Assembly: GCF_000172155.1 (NCBI RefSeq)
Contig: NZ_ABIZ01000001.1
Location: forward strand, 3,443,105-3,507,104
Direction of reading: 5' to 3'
Source: Verrucomicrobium spinosum DSM 4136 = JCM 18804
Lineage (GTDB): Bacteria; Verrucomicrobiota; Verrucomicrobiia; Verrucomicrobiales; Verrucomicrobiaceae
DNA length: 64,000 nucleotides
Shown: positions 44,189-53,086 of the stretch, one piece after another
How positions within the stretch are numbered: the first letter of the stretch is position 1
Layout: each line of letters opens with the position of its first letter
Made by a program: the position numbers and the translations under genes
The notes under the pieces: generated by a model
Seen by the model: only the letters and a program-made list of their open reading frames with translations
Database searches by the model: none
Told to the model about the DNA's origin: nothing

Positions 44189-44869
44189 ATGGCGCGCAGC
44201 ACCCTTGATTTGAGCAACGCAAGACCCAGCACTGAAGAGCGGAAGCAACGCGCCCTCTGTGAGAAGACTCGTAAGAGCCTGATTGAGAAGCTTGACAATT
44301 GGGAAGATCACAAGGTCTGGGACGAGTTCTATCAGACCTACTGGCGTCTCATTTTCAGCGTCGCGACGAAGTCCGGACTCACGCGTGAGGAGGCCTTTGA
44401 TGTGGTGCAGGAAACCACGCTCGCCATTGCCCGCCAGGTGAAGAAGGGGCAGTACGACCCCCGCGCAGGGTCCTTCAAGGCCTGGCTTTTGCAGATGACC
44501 CGCTGGCGCATTCTGGATGTCTTCCGTGCGCGTAAGCGCCAGCCGTCCTTGGCCGATCAAGGAAATGAGAGCTCCGACAGCGCTGATCTGGCCATGGAGC
44601 GTCTCAGCCACGAGAAGGACAACATTCTGGAAAAGGTCTGGGACAAGGAGTGGCGCGACAACATTACTTCCGCCGCTCTGGAGCGGGTGAAGTCCCGTGT
44701 CTCCCCCCGTCAGTATCAGATTTTTGACTGCTATGTCCTCAAGGGCTGGGGGGTGAAGAAGACCTCTGAGGTTCTGGGCATCAACGCCGCCCAGGTTTAT
44801 CTGGCCAAGCACCGGGTCGGTGCGCTGGTTAAAAAAGAGGTTCAGGCTCTGGAATCCACGATGCTTTAG
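44189..44869 (+). CDS. ECF-like RNA polymerase sigma factor
   Basis: This 226-residue sigma-70 family protein has region 2 at about residues 42-115 (VWDEFYQTYWRLIFSVATKS, EEAFDVVQETTLAIARQV, KAWLLQMTRWRILDVFRARK) and region 4 at about 165-215 (VSPRQYQIFDCYVLKGWGVK, TSEVLGINAAQVYLAKHRV). There is no region 1.1 or 3, as expected of extracytoplasmic-function factors. The Ser/Asp-rich linker is long. It directs transcription of a regulon not identifiable here. The next gene encodes a Ser/Thr kinase, a pairing known for ECF factors in Planctomycetota and Verrucomicrobiota, where kinase phosphorylation is thought to control the factor. ATG 44189 is chosen because the frame upstream shows no conserved residues. 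Confidence 0.88.
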   Translation: MARSTLDLSNARPSTEERKQRALCEKTRKSLIEKLDNWEDHKVWDEFYQTYWRLIFSVATKSGLTREEAFDVVQETTLAIARQVKKGQYDPRAGSFKAWLLQMTRWRILDVFRARKRQPSLADQGNESSDSADLAMERLSHEKDNILEKVWDKEWRDNITSAALERVKSRVSPRQYQIFDCYVLKGWGVKKTSEVLGINAAQVYLAKHRVGALVKKEVQALESTML

Positions 44870-44993
44870 GCATTCATTGGGCTGCCTTGGGATCTTTCTC
44901 AGGGATAGACGGGGTGGTTCGGGTGATGCCGCCGTTTTTCTTGCATCGTTCACTGGATGGCAGGGATCATCCTTGCTAGGTTTGCTGCAATCA

Positions 44994-47486
44994 ATGCCCG
45001 CCCCTGACGAGCCCCAAGCCCCGACCCCCAACGCTGGCGACAAGTCATCGGAGAAAGGTGGTCGTGCTTCGGCTCTGCCTCCGCCACCCGGCGACGTGAA
45101 GCAGGGGGTGAAGATCGAACCTCGCGGTCAGGTGAAGGCGGATACCCGCATCCCGCCCGAGGAGCCCGTCAGCACCCGGGACAACGATATTCCCATACCC
45201 GACTTCAAGCTGATCCGGCGCATTGGGTCTGGAGCCTATGGGGAGGTTTGGCTTGCTCAGGCCATCACTGGGGCTCTCCGTGCCGTGAAGATCGTCTGGC
45301 GGGAGGACTTCGAGTACGAAAAGACTTTCCGGCGTGAGTTTGAGGGCATCCAACAGTTTGAGCCCATCTCCCGAGGTCATCCTGGACTGGTGAATGTGCT
45401 TCATGTGGGATGGAATGACGCCCACGGCTTCTACTATTATGTGATGGAGCTGGCCGACGATGCCCAGAGTGGGCGTGATGTCGATATCACCACGTACGTG
45501 CCCCGCACACTCACCACAGATTTTCGCAACCGGGGGCGCATCGGCCTTCAGGAGTGCAAAGAGACGGGAATCTTCCTCGCAGACGCCCTTGGCTACATGC
45601 ACAGCCACGGCCTGACCCACCGGGACATCAAGCCGTCCAACATCATATATGTAAAGGGAGCCTGGAAGCTCGCCGATATCGGTCTTGTCGCAGTCCACGG
45701 AGAGCGTTCTTACGTCGGCACGGAGGGATTTGTGCCCCCAGAAGGCCCTGGCACATTTGCTTCTGACATCTATAGTCTGGGAAAAGTGCTCTATGAGATC
45801 AGTTCCGGGAAGGATCGCATGGAGTTCCCGGAGGTGCCGGAGGATCTGGGAGCGGCAGAGTGGAACTTGTGGCGGGAGTGGAACACCGTCATCTGCCGGG
45901 CCTGTGCCCCCAGTCTGAAGGAACGCTACGCCAGCTCGGCCGACTTTGCCGCCGCTTTGCGCATGGTGGGAGTGCCTCGCCCTGTGCCTCTTTCCCGCCG
46001 GGTGGTGAACGCTACCTGGCATTTGGCGGTGGGCTCTGTGTTGAGCGGAGCGCTGCTCGCCGTGGTGCAGAGGGAGACAGCGTGGAGCTACCAGATTCAG
46101 GCTCCCGAGGCCAAAAAACTCACCCCGGAGGAGATTGCCCAGGCCAAGCTGCCCAATCCAGGGCGCATGTGGCTCAACAGCTTTGACATGCGCTTCACCT
46201 GGCAGAAGGATCGCCATGTGGCCGACCGGCCCGTTTCTCTGGAGCTGTTCAATCAGTTTCTGGAGTCCACCATGCAGTCCTTTGAAGGCGAGGTGGTGCC
46301 CAGCTTCCAAAAGGGGGGCAAACCGGAATACTCGGTGGTGGTACCTCGGGCAGATGCCACTGGGTTCTGCAACTGGTTGACCGATCAAGACCGCGCGGCG
46401 GGCGCTCTCGGGGTGGACATGGAGTACGGCTGGCGCCCAGACACCACGCTCAAGCGCAGCCCTGGCTCGCAGAAGAACTGGTTTGCCATGCGCCTCACTC
46501 TGGAGAAGCTGCAATTTGGCCAGGTGCTGGTGGAGAGCCTGCCGCCGCATGCTGAGGTCATCAACAATGGCGAGGTGTTGGGCACCACCCCGTTGTCCCT
46601 TTCGCGGATGCGGGTGGGCGAGGCCTCCTTCGTCATGAGCCTGCCGGGCTACAAACGCGAAATTCTCAAAGGCAAGGTGGAAGAGGGTAAGCTGCTCACC
46701 CTGACGGCCAAGATGAAGCCCACGGATGCGGTGGCATTCGGTCGCAAGTGGAAGAACTCTCTCGGCATGGATTTCGTCCCGCTGGGAGCCGTTCTCATGT
46801 CTGCCACAGAGATCCGCAGGGCGGACTACGCCAGCTATCTGAGATCCGTCCCCATCACAAATCCGCCGCCAGTTGACCCGTCAGAGGACAGCACCCTGCC
46901 CATGACCTTTGTCAGCCGGGATGATGCCATGCACTATGCCAGGTGGCTCACCCGCACCGAGCAGGCCAAGGGACTGCTGGAGGAGAATCAGAGCTACCGC
47001 CTGCCGACAGACGATGAGTGGAGCATGGCCGCTGGCCTGCCGCGCGAGCGTGGTGACACGCCGGCGGAGCGCAATCGCCGGATCGAAGGGTTCTACCCTT
47101 GGGGCTTCATTTGGGTTCCGCCAGTGGTGCCAGGTAACCTCTGGGACCAGAGCGCCGCTGATGAAGCAAAACAGAAGAGTGGCATTCCGGGGCTGAATGA
47201 TGGCTTCGTTGGGCTCGCACCTGTAGGTTCCTTTACGCCGGATGCTCGCACCGGCCTCAGAGACCTTTCGGGCAACGTCTGGGAATGGGTGGCAGAGGAT
47301 TTTGGCGGGTCTGAGCCAAAGCAGCAGCGTCTGGGAGTGGTGCGTGGTGGGAGCTGGCGTACTCGCGAGAGGGAGGAGCTGCTTGCTTCATATAGAAGAC
47401 CCATGCCCACTGGCACCCGCAATGATGAAATCGGGTTCCGTCTTGTTCTGGGAGAGAATGGAGTTCTCGCCCGAATGGATGAGTAG
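44994..47486 (+). CDS. Membrane Ser/Thr protein kinase with PEGA and two SUMF1/FGE-like domains
   Basis: This 830-residue protein has a Hanks-type kinase at about residues 70-325: IGSGAYGEVW, the Lys in LRAVKIVW, LTHRDIKPSNIIY, and a DFG replaced by ADIGL that keeps the metal Asp. A membrane helix lies near 337-360 (LAVGSVLSGALLAVV). The extracytoplasmic part holds a FGE-like fragment, a PEGA domain near 506-575 (VESLPPHAEVINNGEVLGTT), and a fuller FGE domain to the end (MTFVSRDDAMHYARWL, SYRLPTDDEWSMAA, RDLSGNVWEWVAEDF, VVRGGSW). The latter lacks the catalytic cysteines of formylglycine-generating enzyme, so it is probably a sensing or binding module. ATG 44994 follows the sigma gene by 124 bp. 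Likely role: signal reception that adjusts the ECF factor. Confidence 0.88.
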   Translation: MPAPDEPQAPTPNAGDKSSEKGGRASALPPPPGDVKQGVKIEPRGQVKADTRIPPEEPVSTRDNDIPIPDFKLIRRIGSGAYGEVWLAQAITGALRAVKIVWREDFEYEKTFRREFEGIQQFEPISRGHPGLVNVLHVGWNDAHGFYYYVMELADDAQSGRDVDITTYVPRTLTTDFRNRGRIGLQECKETGIFLADALGYMHSHGLTHRDIKPSNIIYVKGAWKLADIGLVAVHGERSYVGTEGFVPPEGPGTFASDIYSLGKVLYEISSGKDRMEFPEVPEDLGAAEWNLWREWNTVICRACAPSLKERYASSADFAAALRMVGVPRPVPLSRRVVNATWHLAVGSVLSGALLAVVQRETAWSYQIQAPEAKKLTPEEIAQAKLPNPGRMWLNSFDMRFTWQKDRHVADRPVSLELFNQFLESTMQSFEGEVVPSFQKGGKPEYSVVVPRADATGFCNWLTDQDRAAGALGVDMEYGWRPDTTLKRSPGSQKNWFAMRLTLEKLQFGQVLVESLPPHAEVINNGEVLGTTPLSLSRMRVGEASFVMSLPGYKREILKGKVEEGKLLTLTAKMKPTDAVAFGRKWKNSLGMDFVPLGAVLMSATEIRRADYASYLRSVPITNPPPVDPSEDSTLPMTFVSRDDAMHYARWLTRTEQAKGLLEENQSYRLPTDDEWSMAAGLPRERGDTPAERNRRIEGFYPWGFIWVPPVVPGNLWDQSAADEAKQKSGIPGLNDGFVGLAPVGSFTPDARTGLRDLSGNVWEWVAEDFGGSEPKQQRLGVVRGGSWRTREREELLASYRRPMPTGTRNDEIGFRLVLGENGVLARMDE

Positions 47487-47511
47487 TCTCGCCCACATGG
47501 GCTGTGAGACT
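47485..47511 (+). terminator. Hairpin at the end of the kinase gene
   Basis: AGTCTC and GCCC pair with GGGC and GAGACT around an ACAT loop, starting within the stop codon. There is no T-tract, so it may stabilise the mRNA end instead of terminating. Confidence 0.4.
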
Positions 47512-47997
47512 AGGGGCATCCAACACGTCGTGTCACCCGCCAGAATTGGCTCGGGGTTGGCGGAAGGACGTTTCTATCAGCCCTTAAATTTTTAGACCGC
47601 TCGTAGTTCGAAAGGTGGATGCAATCCTCCTCCAGGGGAGGTGCTCTCAGATGAGAGAAACTAGAACGATGCCTCTTCTTTGTTGTCCAAGTTATCTGGA
47701 GAACCAAATGATTATTCTTACCATTGGAGAAAATTATCCCAATCTCGTCGCTCTTGCATGAGAATTGCGGTTTTGTCACATTCCTCGATCGTATAATGGG
47801 ATCATCTTTGACTCGCAAATTTGAAGTTTAATTCCACTTAACCTTAATTTTCTCACAATTCCGGGTAGTTTCTTCTTGTCATTTTTTTGAACTTATAGTA
47901 ATTGTGTGTCACATCGCTGCTAACCAGAAGCGCAGATTTTCCTGCTCATTCCTACGACACGATTTCTCAATCTTCATCCACCCTTCTCTTGAACACT
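47512..47997. other. AT-rich leader upstream of the HTH-receiver gene
   Basis: About 490 bp, clearly more AT-rich than its neighbours (for example TTAATTCCACTTAACC). No convincing frame was seen. It must hold the promoter of the gene at 47998; an A/T tract with TTTTTTTGAACTTATAGT near 47883 is the most promoter-like stretch, but no -35/-10 pair of good spacing was found. Confidence 0.35.
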
Positions 47998-48561
47998 ATG
48001 GCTGAAACCTCACCCGAATTGATGACGGTCAAGGAAACCGCGGAATATCTGCGGATTCCTCTTCCGACCGTCTATTACCTCGTGCAGCGGGGGCAGCTTC
48101 CTGCTGTGCAGATCGGAGGACGCTGGCGCATCAAGCGCAGCCTGTTGGACCGTGATGTGCTGCGCAAGGAAGATGAGGCTGGTCAGCCTACGGTGATGGT
48201 CGTGGATGATGACCCCGCATTGCAGGCGCTGTTTAAACAGTTCCTCAAGAAGGCTGGGTTCGGTCGTCTTGTAGTGGGATCTGGTGCTGAAGCCATCTCT
48301 CTGGCCAAGAAGCAGAAGTTTGACTTCGTTTTCCTCGATCTCAAACTACCCGATATCCCGGGAGATGAGGTTTACATGCAGTTGAAGGATATTCATCCAG
48401 ACCTGCCTATTGTGGTGATCACCGGTTACCCTGACAGTGAGATTCTCAGTAAGATCCTCTCGACGGGGCCGGTTACCGTGATCAAAAAGCCCATCGAGTT
48501 CGATCAGCTCAACAAGGCGGTGAAGCAGCTTGGCCACAAGGGTGCTGAGATCGGCCTCTGA
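47998..48561 (+). CDS. Excisionase-type HTH fused to response-regulator receiver
   Basis: This 187-residue protein begins with a MerR/excisionase-like winged HTH (about residues 9-55: LMTVKETAEYLRIPLPTVYY, then RWRIKRSLLD). It continues into a receiver domain (about 65-183) with canonical residues: VMVVDDDPAL, phospho-acceptor Asp in FVFLDLKLPDIPG, Thr in VVITGYPDS, Lys in VIKKPIEF. Response regulators usually have the receiver first, so this reversed order is uncommon. The HTH should bind DNA, with the receiver controlling oligomerisation. The gene is monocistronic: an AT-rich leader precedes it and a strong terminator follows 50 bp after the stop. No partner kinase lies nearby. Confidence 0.88.
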   Translation: MAETSPELMTVKETAEYLRIPLPTVYYLVQRGQLPAVQIGGRWRIKRSLLDRDVLRKEDEAGQPTVMVVDDDPALQALFKQFLKKAGFGRLVVGSGAEAISLAKKQKFDFVFLDLKLPDIPGDEVYMQLKDIHPDLPIVVITGYPDSEILSKILSTGPVTVIKKPIEFDQLNKAVKQLGHKGAEIGL

Positions 48562-48610
48562 TCTTATCCCACTGGGGAGCCGGAGCTGTCCCCTGGTCTT
48601 TGACTTTTGC

Positions 48611-48648
48611 AACGGCCAGCCGGCAGTTCCGGCTGGTCGTTGTTTTTT
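48611..48648 (+). terminator. Rho-independent terminator
   Basis: AACGGCCAGCCGG pairs with CCGGCTGGTCGTT over a short loop (12 of 13 positions) and is followed by G then TTTTTT. It lies 50 bp after the HTH-receiver stop codon. Confidence 0.9.
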
Positions 48649-48770
48649 GTGAGGGATCGGAATTTGGATGAGCCTACATCCGATTGCCCCTGGTGCGCGC
48701 GATTGCAGAAGGGGGGGCGTTGAACTGGGCTCCATGTCTGGCACGGCATCCATCTCTACATTGAAGCGCC

Positions 48771-49622
48771 ATGGTTGAATCCTCTCTCCCGATCTCTGTG
48801 GACGATGTGGCGCGGCATTATGATCAACTGGACGGTTTTTATCGCGAGATATGGGGGGAGCATGTTCACCACGGATTGTGGGAGACGGGGAGTGAAAGCT
48901 CTTATGAGGCTGTTCGGGCCATGTCTCATCTGGTGGCGATCAAGGCTGCGCTGGTGCCAGGGGCGGAAGTATGTGATCTGGGGTGCGGCTATGGCGGGAC
49001 TTCCCGTCTTCTGGCGGATGAGTATGGGGCTCGGGTCACGGGATTGACAGTCTCTCCTGCTCAGCAGCGATATGCTGTTGATGTCACCCGTACGCCTGGG
49101 AATCCCTCGTATTTGGTGGAGGATTGGATGTGCAATCAGCGTCCGGATGCGGTCTTTGACGCCTTGGTGGCGATCGAAAGCACGGAGCATATGGCGGACA
49201 AGGCAAGGGTGTTTTCTGAAGTTGCTCGCGTCCTGAAACCTGGGGGGCGCATGGTGGTGTGCGCTTGGCTGGCAGGGGAGGCGCCCAAGCCCTGGCAGGT
49301 GCGGCATCTGGTGGAGCCCGTATGTCGCGAGGGCAGGCTTCCTGCCATGGGGACGGAGGAAGACTATGTGGCCTGGATGGAGCAGGCGGGTCTTGCGTTA
49401 CGGGAGCGACTGGATGTGACACGGAAGGTATCCCGCACTTGGCCCATCTGCGCATGGCGCTTCGTTGTTGGCCTGATCAGGCGACCCGGTTACCTCCGGT
49501 TTATCCTCAATGCCCGCAATGACAATCGCATTTTCGCGATCACCATGCTCAGAATTTGGGTGGCTTATTGCACAAAAGCGATGCGCTACGTGGTGTTCGT
49601 GGCGGAGAAGCCATCTCGCTGA
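48771..49622 (+). CDS. SAM-dependent methyltransferase
   Basis: This 283-residue class I methyltransferase has the N-terminal pattern VARHYDQLDGFYREIWGEHV and HHGLWETG seen in tocopherol, sarcosine and cyclopropane-type methyltransferases. Motif I is VCDLGCGYGGTSRLLA, with the acidic loop TGLTVSPAQQRYA. Motif II is FDALVAIESTEHM and motif III is VLKPGGRMVVCAWL. The C-terminal 90 residues contain hydrophobic helices (FVVGLIRRPGYLRFIL) that may bind a lipid or isoprenoid substrate. It is a single gene between a terminator upstream and a permease gene downstream. A small-molecule or lipid substrate is likely; its identity cannot be read from sequence. Confidence 0.82.
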   Translation: MVESSLPISVDDVARHYDQLDGFYREIWGEHVHHGLWETGSESSYEAVRAMSHLVAIKAALVPGAEVCDLGCGYGGTSRLLADEYGARVTGLTVSPAQQRYAVDVTRTPGNPSYLVEDWMCNQRPDAVFDALVAIESTEHMADKARVFSEVARVLKPGGRMVVCAWLAGEAPKPWQVRHLVEPVCREGRLPAMGTEEDYVAWMEQAGLALRERLDVTRKVSRTWPICAWRFVVGLIRRPGYLRFILNARNDNRIFAITMLRIWVAYCTKAMRYVVFVAEKPSR

Positions 49623-49783
49623 CTCCTTTGTCTCCCTTTGCTCAACATCTTCATGTGTCACCTTTGTCGAGTCGCCACGGACCAAGGGGGCGTATCTGAC
49701 ACAGAGATTAATCGCTTTCGTCTTCGTGCTCTGTATCGTTGCCAATTGTTTTGTCAGAGTAGAATTATTCCAACCTCCAGGAG

Positions 49784-51007
49784 ATGAGAGAACGCGAAGC
49801 TGATCCCCCCATTCCCCGTGCCATGAAGGCCGGACGCGCTTTGCTGACGTTGGGATGCGTCATTGTCGTCATCGCCGGACTGAAGGCGGGGGCGGGTTTT
49901 CTCGTGCCCATTGTTGTCGCGTTCTTTTTGAGCGTGCTCAGCTTTCCGCTCATGCACTGGCTCATGTCCAAGAGATTGCCCCACATGGTGGCGCTTTTTG
50001 TCACGGTGGGGGCCATTGTGCTCACGCTGGGGCTCACCGTGTATGCCGGTGCCAGTCTATTGCGCAAGTTTCAGAGCGAGGTTCCTGGTTACGTCCACAA
50101 ACTCAAGTCGTATGTGGATCAGACGGGAGCCTGGCTGGAGGAGCGAGGTGTGGAGGGGGCCAAGGATACGGCCAATCAAGTCTTTGACGTGCCAACCATC
50201 ATCTCGCTGGCGACCAATCAGGATGTGGTGAAAAATGTTGCCTCCATGGTAGGGACCACTTTCGGAACGGTGGCCACCTGGCTGGGTTCGACGATCATTG
50301 TCCTTGTGGTGATGATGTTCATTCTCATGGAGGCTCCTGGTACGACGAGTCGTGCCTCTGTGGTGGAGCAGGCTGGCGGTCCGAATCTTGCCGTGCTTCT
50401 GCAATCCGCTACCGACATCCAAAAGTATCTAGGAGTCAAAACGCTCATCAGCGCTGCCACCGGTGTGGCAGCTTTCATCCTCTGTTGGAGCTTCAATTTG
50501 AAGTACCCCTTGCTGTGGGGCATCCTGGCGTTCGCCTTCAACTACATCCCGGCTGTAGGCTCCACGGCGGCGGGCATCCCTGCGGTCATTGAGGCGCTCG
50601 TGCAACACGGCGTAGGACCCGCGGTAGGGGTGGCTATTGGCTATGCGGTCATCAACTTCTGCCTGGACAGCCTCTGGCAGCCCATGCTCATGGGGCGGCG
50701 ATTTGGCATTTCCGGGCTGGTCATTGTGCTCAGTGTCATCTTCTGGGGTTGGCTATGGGGGCCCGCAGGCATGTTCCTGGCGGTTCCGCTCACGATGATG
50801 ATGAAGGTCATTCTGGAGAATACGGAGGAGTTTCGCTGGATTTCCGTGGCCATGGCCAAGAAGAAGGTTCGCCATGGGGAAGTGGTGCTGGAGGTCCCGG
50901 AGCTGGAGGACGACGAAGACACCATGGGTGGCGGGGCGGCCACGGAGCCGCCGGCAAATATTCCACGCACTCGTGTGGAGAGCATCAACCGCACTCGCCG
51001 ACCCTGA
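49784..51007 (+). CDS. AI-2E family (PerM-type) membrane transporter
   Basis: This 407-residue protein has about seven transmembrane helices and the family layout. Two N-terminal helices (LLTLGCVIVVIAGLKAGAGF, LVPIVVAFFLSVLSFPLMHW) and a third (MVALFVTVGAIVLTLGLTVY) come first. A long amphipathic cytoplasmic-type segment (FQSEVPGYVHKLKSYVDQTG) follows. The conserved core has LLWGILAFAFNYIPAVGS, INFCLDSLWQPMLMGRRF and GPAGMFLAVPLTMMMKVI. Members export or exchange small solutes; the autoinducer-2 role is shown only for a few. The last 55 residues are acidic then basic and not conserved. AGGAG directly abuts the ATG, so the start is not certain. Confidence 0.9.
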   Translation: MREREADPPIPRAMKAGRALLTLGCVIVVIAGLKAGAGFLVPIVVAFFLSVLSFPLMHWLMSKRLPHMVALFVTVGAIVLTLGLTVYAGASLLRKFQSEVPGYVHKLKSYVDQTGAWLEERGVEGAKDTANQVFDVPTIISLATNQDVVKNVASMVGTTFGTVATWLGSTIIVLVVMMFILMEAPGTTSRASVVEQAGGPNLAVLLQSATDIQKYLGVKTLISAATGVAAFILCWSFNLKYPLLWGILAFAFNYIPAVGSTAAGIPAVIEALVQHGVGPAVGVAIGYAVINFCLDSLWQPMLMGRRFGISGLVIVLSVIFWGWLWGPAGMFLAVPLTMMMKVILENTEEFRWISVAMAKKKVRHGEVVLEVPELEDDEDTMGGGAATEPPANIPRTRVESINRTRRP

Positions 51008-51021
51008 CAGGGCATGAAAAT

Positions 51022-51043
51022 GCCGGCAGAAAGTTCTGCCGGC
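51022..51043. terminator. Hairpin between convergent genes
   Basis: GCCGGCAGA pairs with TCTGCCGGC (9 bp perfect, 4-nt loop) 14 bp after the permease stop and 33 bp before the DJ-1 gene stop. No T-tract is present on either side, so it is a candidate bidirectional terminator only. Confidence 0.5.
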
Positions 51044-51076
51044 TGAAGAGGGGGATGCTGAAGATTGGAGGCCGGA

Positions 51077-51652
51077 CTAGGTGGTCGCTTGGCGACGATT
51101 CCGTTCCTCATCCAACAGCTTCATCCAGGCGCCCATGTAGTGGCCGTGGTCATGGAAGGTGCGACCGCTCACAAGGTTGCCGTCCACCACGCAGGCTTCG
51201 TTGACGAAGATGCCGCCACAGACTTCCAGGTCGAACTGGCACTTGGGTACCGTGGCCATGCGTCGCCCCCGAACGCAATCGGCCCGGGCAGGTATCTCCA
51301 CGCCATGGCAGACGCTTGCGATGGGCAGATTCTTCTCAAAGAAGTACTTGGTGACTTTCAGCAGATCCTGGTCCTCGCGAATATACTCCGGAGCGCGACC
51401 GCCGCTAAAGAAGATGCCAGCATACTCCTCGGCCTTGATTTCGGCGAAGGTCACGTCGGCGTTGATGGTGTAGCCTTCCCATTCCTTGGTGATGGTCCAG
51501 CCAGGCCTCACCTCATGCATCACCATCTGGTAGCGCCGCTTTTCAGGGGCGGCGACGACGGGTTGGTATCCGCCTTCGATCAGGCGGTAGAAGGGGTAGA
51601 GGGTGTCCACCGTCTCGGTGGCATCGCCGACAATGATGAGAACTTTTTCCAT
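51077..51652 (-). CDS. DJ-1/PfpI family protein
   Basis: This 191-residue class I glutamine-amidotransferase-like fold has the nucleophile elbow Cys in PIASVCHGVEIP and the preceding Glu region ADVTFAEIKAEEYAGIFFSG. It begins MEKVLIIVGDATETVDTLYP. The C-terminal CVVDGNLVSGRTFHDHGHYM replaces the usual NLVTS strand. Such proteins act as glyoxalase-, deglycase- or chaperone-like stress proteins, or as inactive regulators. No signal peptide is present. It is divergent from a LacI-family regulator 65 bp away, so that regulator may control it. Confidence 0.86.
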   Translation of the reverse strand: MEKVLIIVGDATETVDTLYPFYRLIEGGYQPVVAAPEKRRYQMVMHEVRPGWTITKEWEGYTINADVTFAEIKAEEYAGIFFSGGRAPEYIREDQDLLKVTKYFFEKNLPIASVCHGVEIPARADCVRGRRMATVPKCQFDLEVCGGIFVNEACVVDGNLVSGRTFHDHGHYMGAWMKLLDEERNRRQATT

Positions 51653-51717
51653 GGTGAGGGGAGCGGAAGGCTAGGTTGTGTTCTTGTGCGCCCATATGAT
51701 GGCAGGGAGGAAAATGC

Positions 51718-52800
51718 GTGACAAATTGTCGGTTGTGCACGTCGTTGCGCACTGTGACTTCAGCCAGTGAAAAGTGTGAACCTGAACGCCCGGTGACCAT
51801 GGAGGAGGTGGCCCGTGCGGCAGGCGTGTCCCGGTCCACGGTCTCGCGTGCCTTGATCAATCATCCCCGGCTTCCCGCAGAGCGATGTGAAGCCATCCAG
51901 AAGTTGGCGGGCGAAATGGGCTATCGTCGCAATGCCATGGTATCAGCCTTGATGGCGGACCTCAAATCCCACCGACAGGCTCGGACGGTCAATACGCTGG
52001 CCTACATTACGGCGCATCCGAGCCGTGAGGGGTGGCGGTACCCCAATCCGAGCTTCGTTGAGTACTATGAAGGCGCGCGTGATCGTGCGGCTGAACAGGG
52101 TTATTTGCTCGAAACCTTCTGGATTCAGGATCCGGCGATGGAGGCCGGGCGCTTCAACAAGATGCTGCATACCCGCCACATCAGGGGGGTATTGATTGCT
52201 CCGCTTCCCGAGCCAAACGGCACGTTGCCGCTATGTTGGGAGAATCATGCGGCCATTGCCATTGGGCACACGCTGCTGGAACCGGCCGTCTCCAGGGTGG
52301 TTCCCAACTTTTACCAGGGAAATCTGGTGACGCTGGAGCATCTGCAGGCTCGTGGTGCCCGGCGTATAGGGTTTGCCACGGATGCTAAAACCCATGAACG
52401 GGTGCAACTTTCATGGCTGGCGGCCTACCTCGTGTTTCAGCAACGGTTGCCGGCGAGCCGTCGGCTGCCGCCCTTTATCTGTCCCGATGCCGAAGGTGCT
52501 GGCATGGCTGAGTGGATGCGGGCTCATCGGCCCGATGCCGTGGTGGGGACTCAAAACCAGATTCTCAGCTGGATGCGAGCTGCTGGCAGGGGTGTTAACT
52601 GTCCTGGTGGACTTGTCTTCGCCAGTCTCAATACCGGGCGCTCTCCGGAGGATCCGCCAGGGATCAATCAACAATCGCGGCTTGTCGGGGCGACCGGGGT
52701 GGATTTGGTGATCGGCCAGATTCATCGAAATGAGCAGGGGATTCCCGGTCAGCCGATGCTCACTCTGGTGCCGGGAGTCTGGCAAGGCACGCTGACTTAG
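51718..52800 (+). CDS. LacI-family transcriptional regulator
   Basis: This 360-residue protein has the LacI HTH at about residues 28-75 (TMEEVARAAGVSRSTVSRAL, then EAIQKLAGEMGYRRN with the hinge helix) and a periplasmic-binding-like effector domain (TLAYITAHPSREGWRY to the end). GTG 51718 is preceded by GGGAGG at good spacing but adds a 27-residue extension before the HTH. GTG 51754 or ATG 51799 are alternatives, and a palindromic region lies between 51720 and 51752. The effector domain has diverged and the ligand cannot be predicted. It probably represses itself and the divergent DJ-1 gene. Confidence 0.88.
   Translation: MTNCRLCTSLRTVTSASEKCEPERPVTMEEVARAAGVSRSTVSRALINHPRLPAERCEAIQKLAGEMGYRRNAMVSALMADLKSHRQARTVNTLAYITAHPSREGWRYPNPSFVEYYEGARDRAAEQGYLLETFWIQDPAMEAGRFNKMLHTRHIRGVLIAPLPEPNGTLPLCWENHAAIAIGHTLLEPAVSRVVPNFYQGNLVTLEHLQARGARRIGFATDAKTHERVQLSWLAAYLVFQQRLPASRRLPPFICPDAEGAGMAEWMRAHRPDAVVGTQNQILSWMRAAGRGVNCPGGLVFASLNTGRSPEDPPGINQQSRLVGATGVDLVIGQIHRNEQGIPGQPMLTLVPGVWQGTLT
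51720..51752. promoter_or_regulatory. Palindromic candidate operator at the LacI-family gene start
   Basis: GACAAATTGTC (51720-51730) is palindromic around a central base, and GTGCACGTCGTTGCGCAC (51735-51752) is an imperfect inverted repeat. They overlap the first codons if GTG 51718 is used, or sit just upstream if the gene starts at GTG 51754. LacI-type proteins bind such dyads. Operator function is inference. Confidence 0.35.
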
Positions 52801-53086
52801 CTGTGGGGATCCAGCGACCTGCCTTGTAAAGAGACGGGTGTTGGCGCGGGTTTGGCGGATGCTGTCGAGAAACCCGGGAACCTGACGTGAAGGTGGTGGC
52901 GGCGGTGGGGAGAAGGCGCCTGCGGTCGGCCTTCACCCCTCATCCTCCTCCGCCGACGCACCCAGGGGTGAATCGCTCAAGGCTTGTTCAACCACAGGGG
53001 GCCGGAAATCCCTTCATTGACAGCGGACTGAGCACGACTTGGCCCTTCGGCGGCCACCTCAAACGCGCGCGGTTGGTCCGTTCTCC

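Noticed and set aside
45045-46550. 501-codon open frame on the minus strand
   Set aside because: It is antisense to the Ser/Thr kinase gene, whose motifs fix the coding strand.
46740-47455. Functional formylglycine-generating enzyme for the nearby sulfatases
   Set aside because: The domain fused to the kinase lacks the cysteines expected after the RGGSW motif, so a sensing or binding role is more likely.
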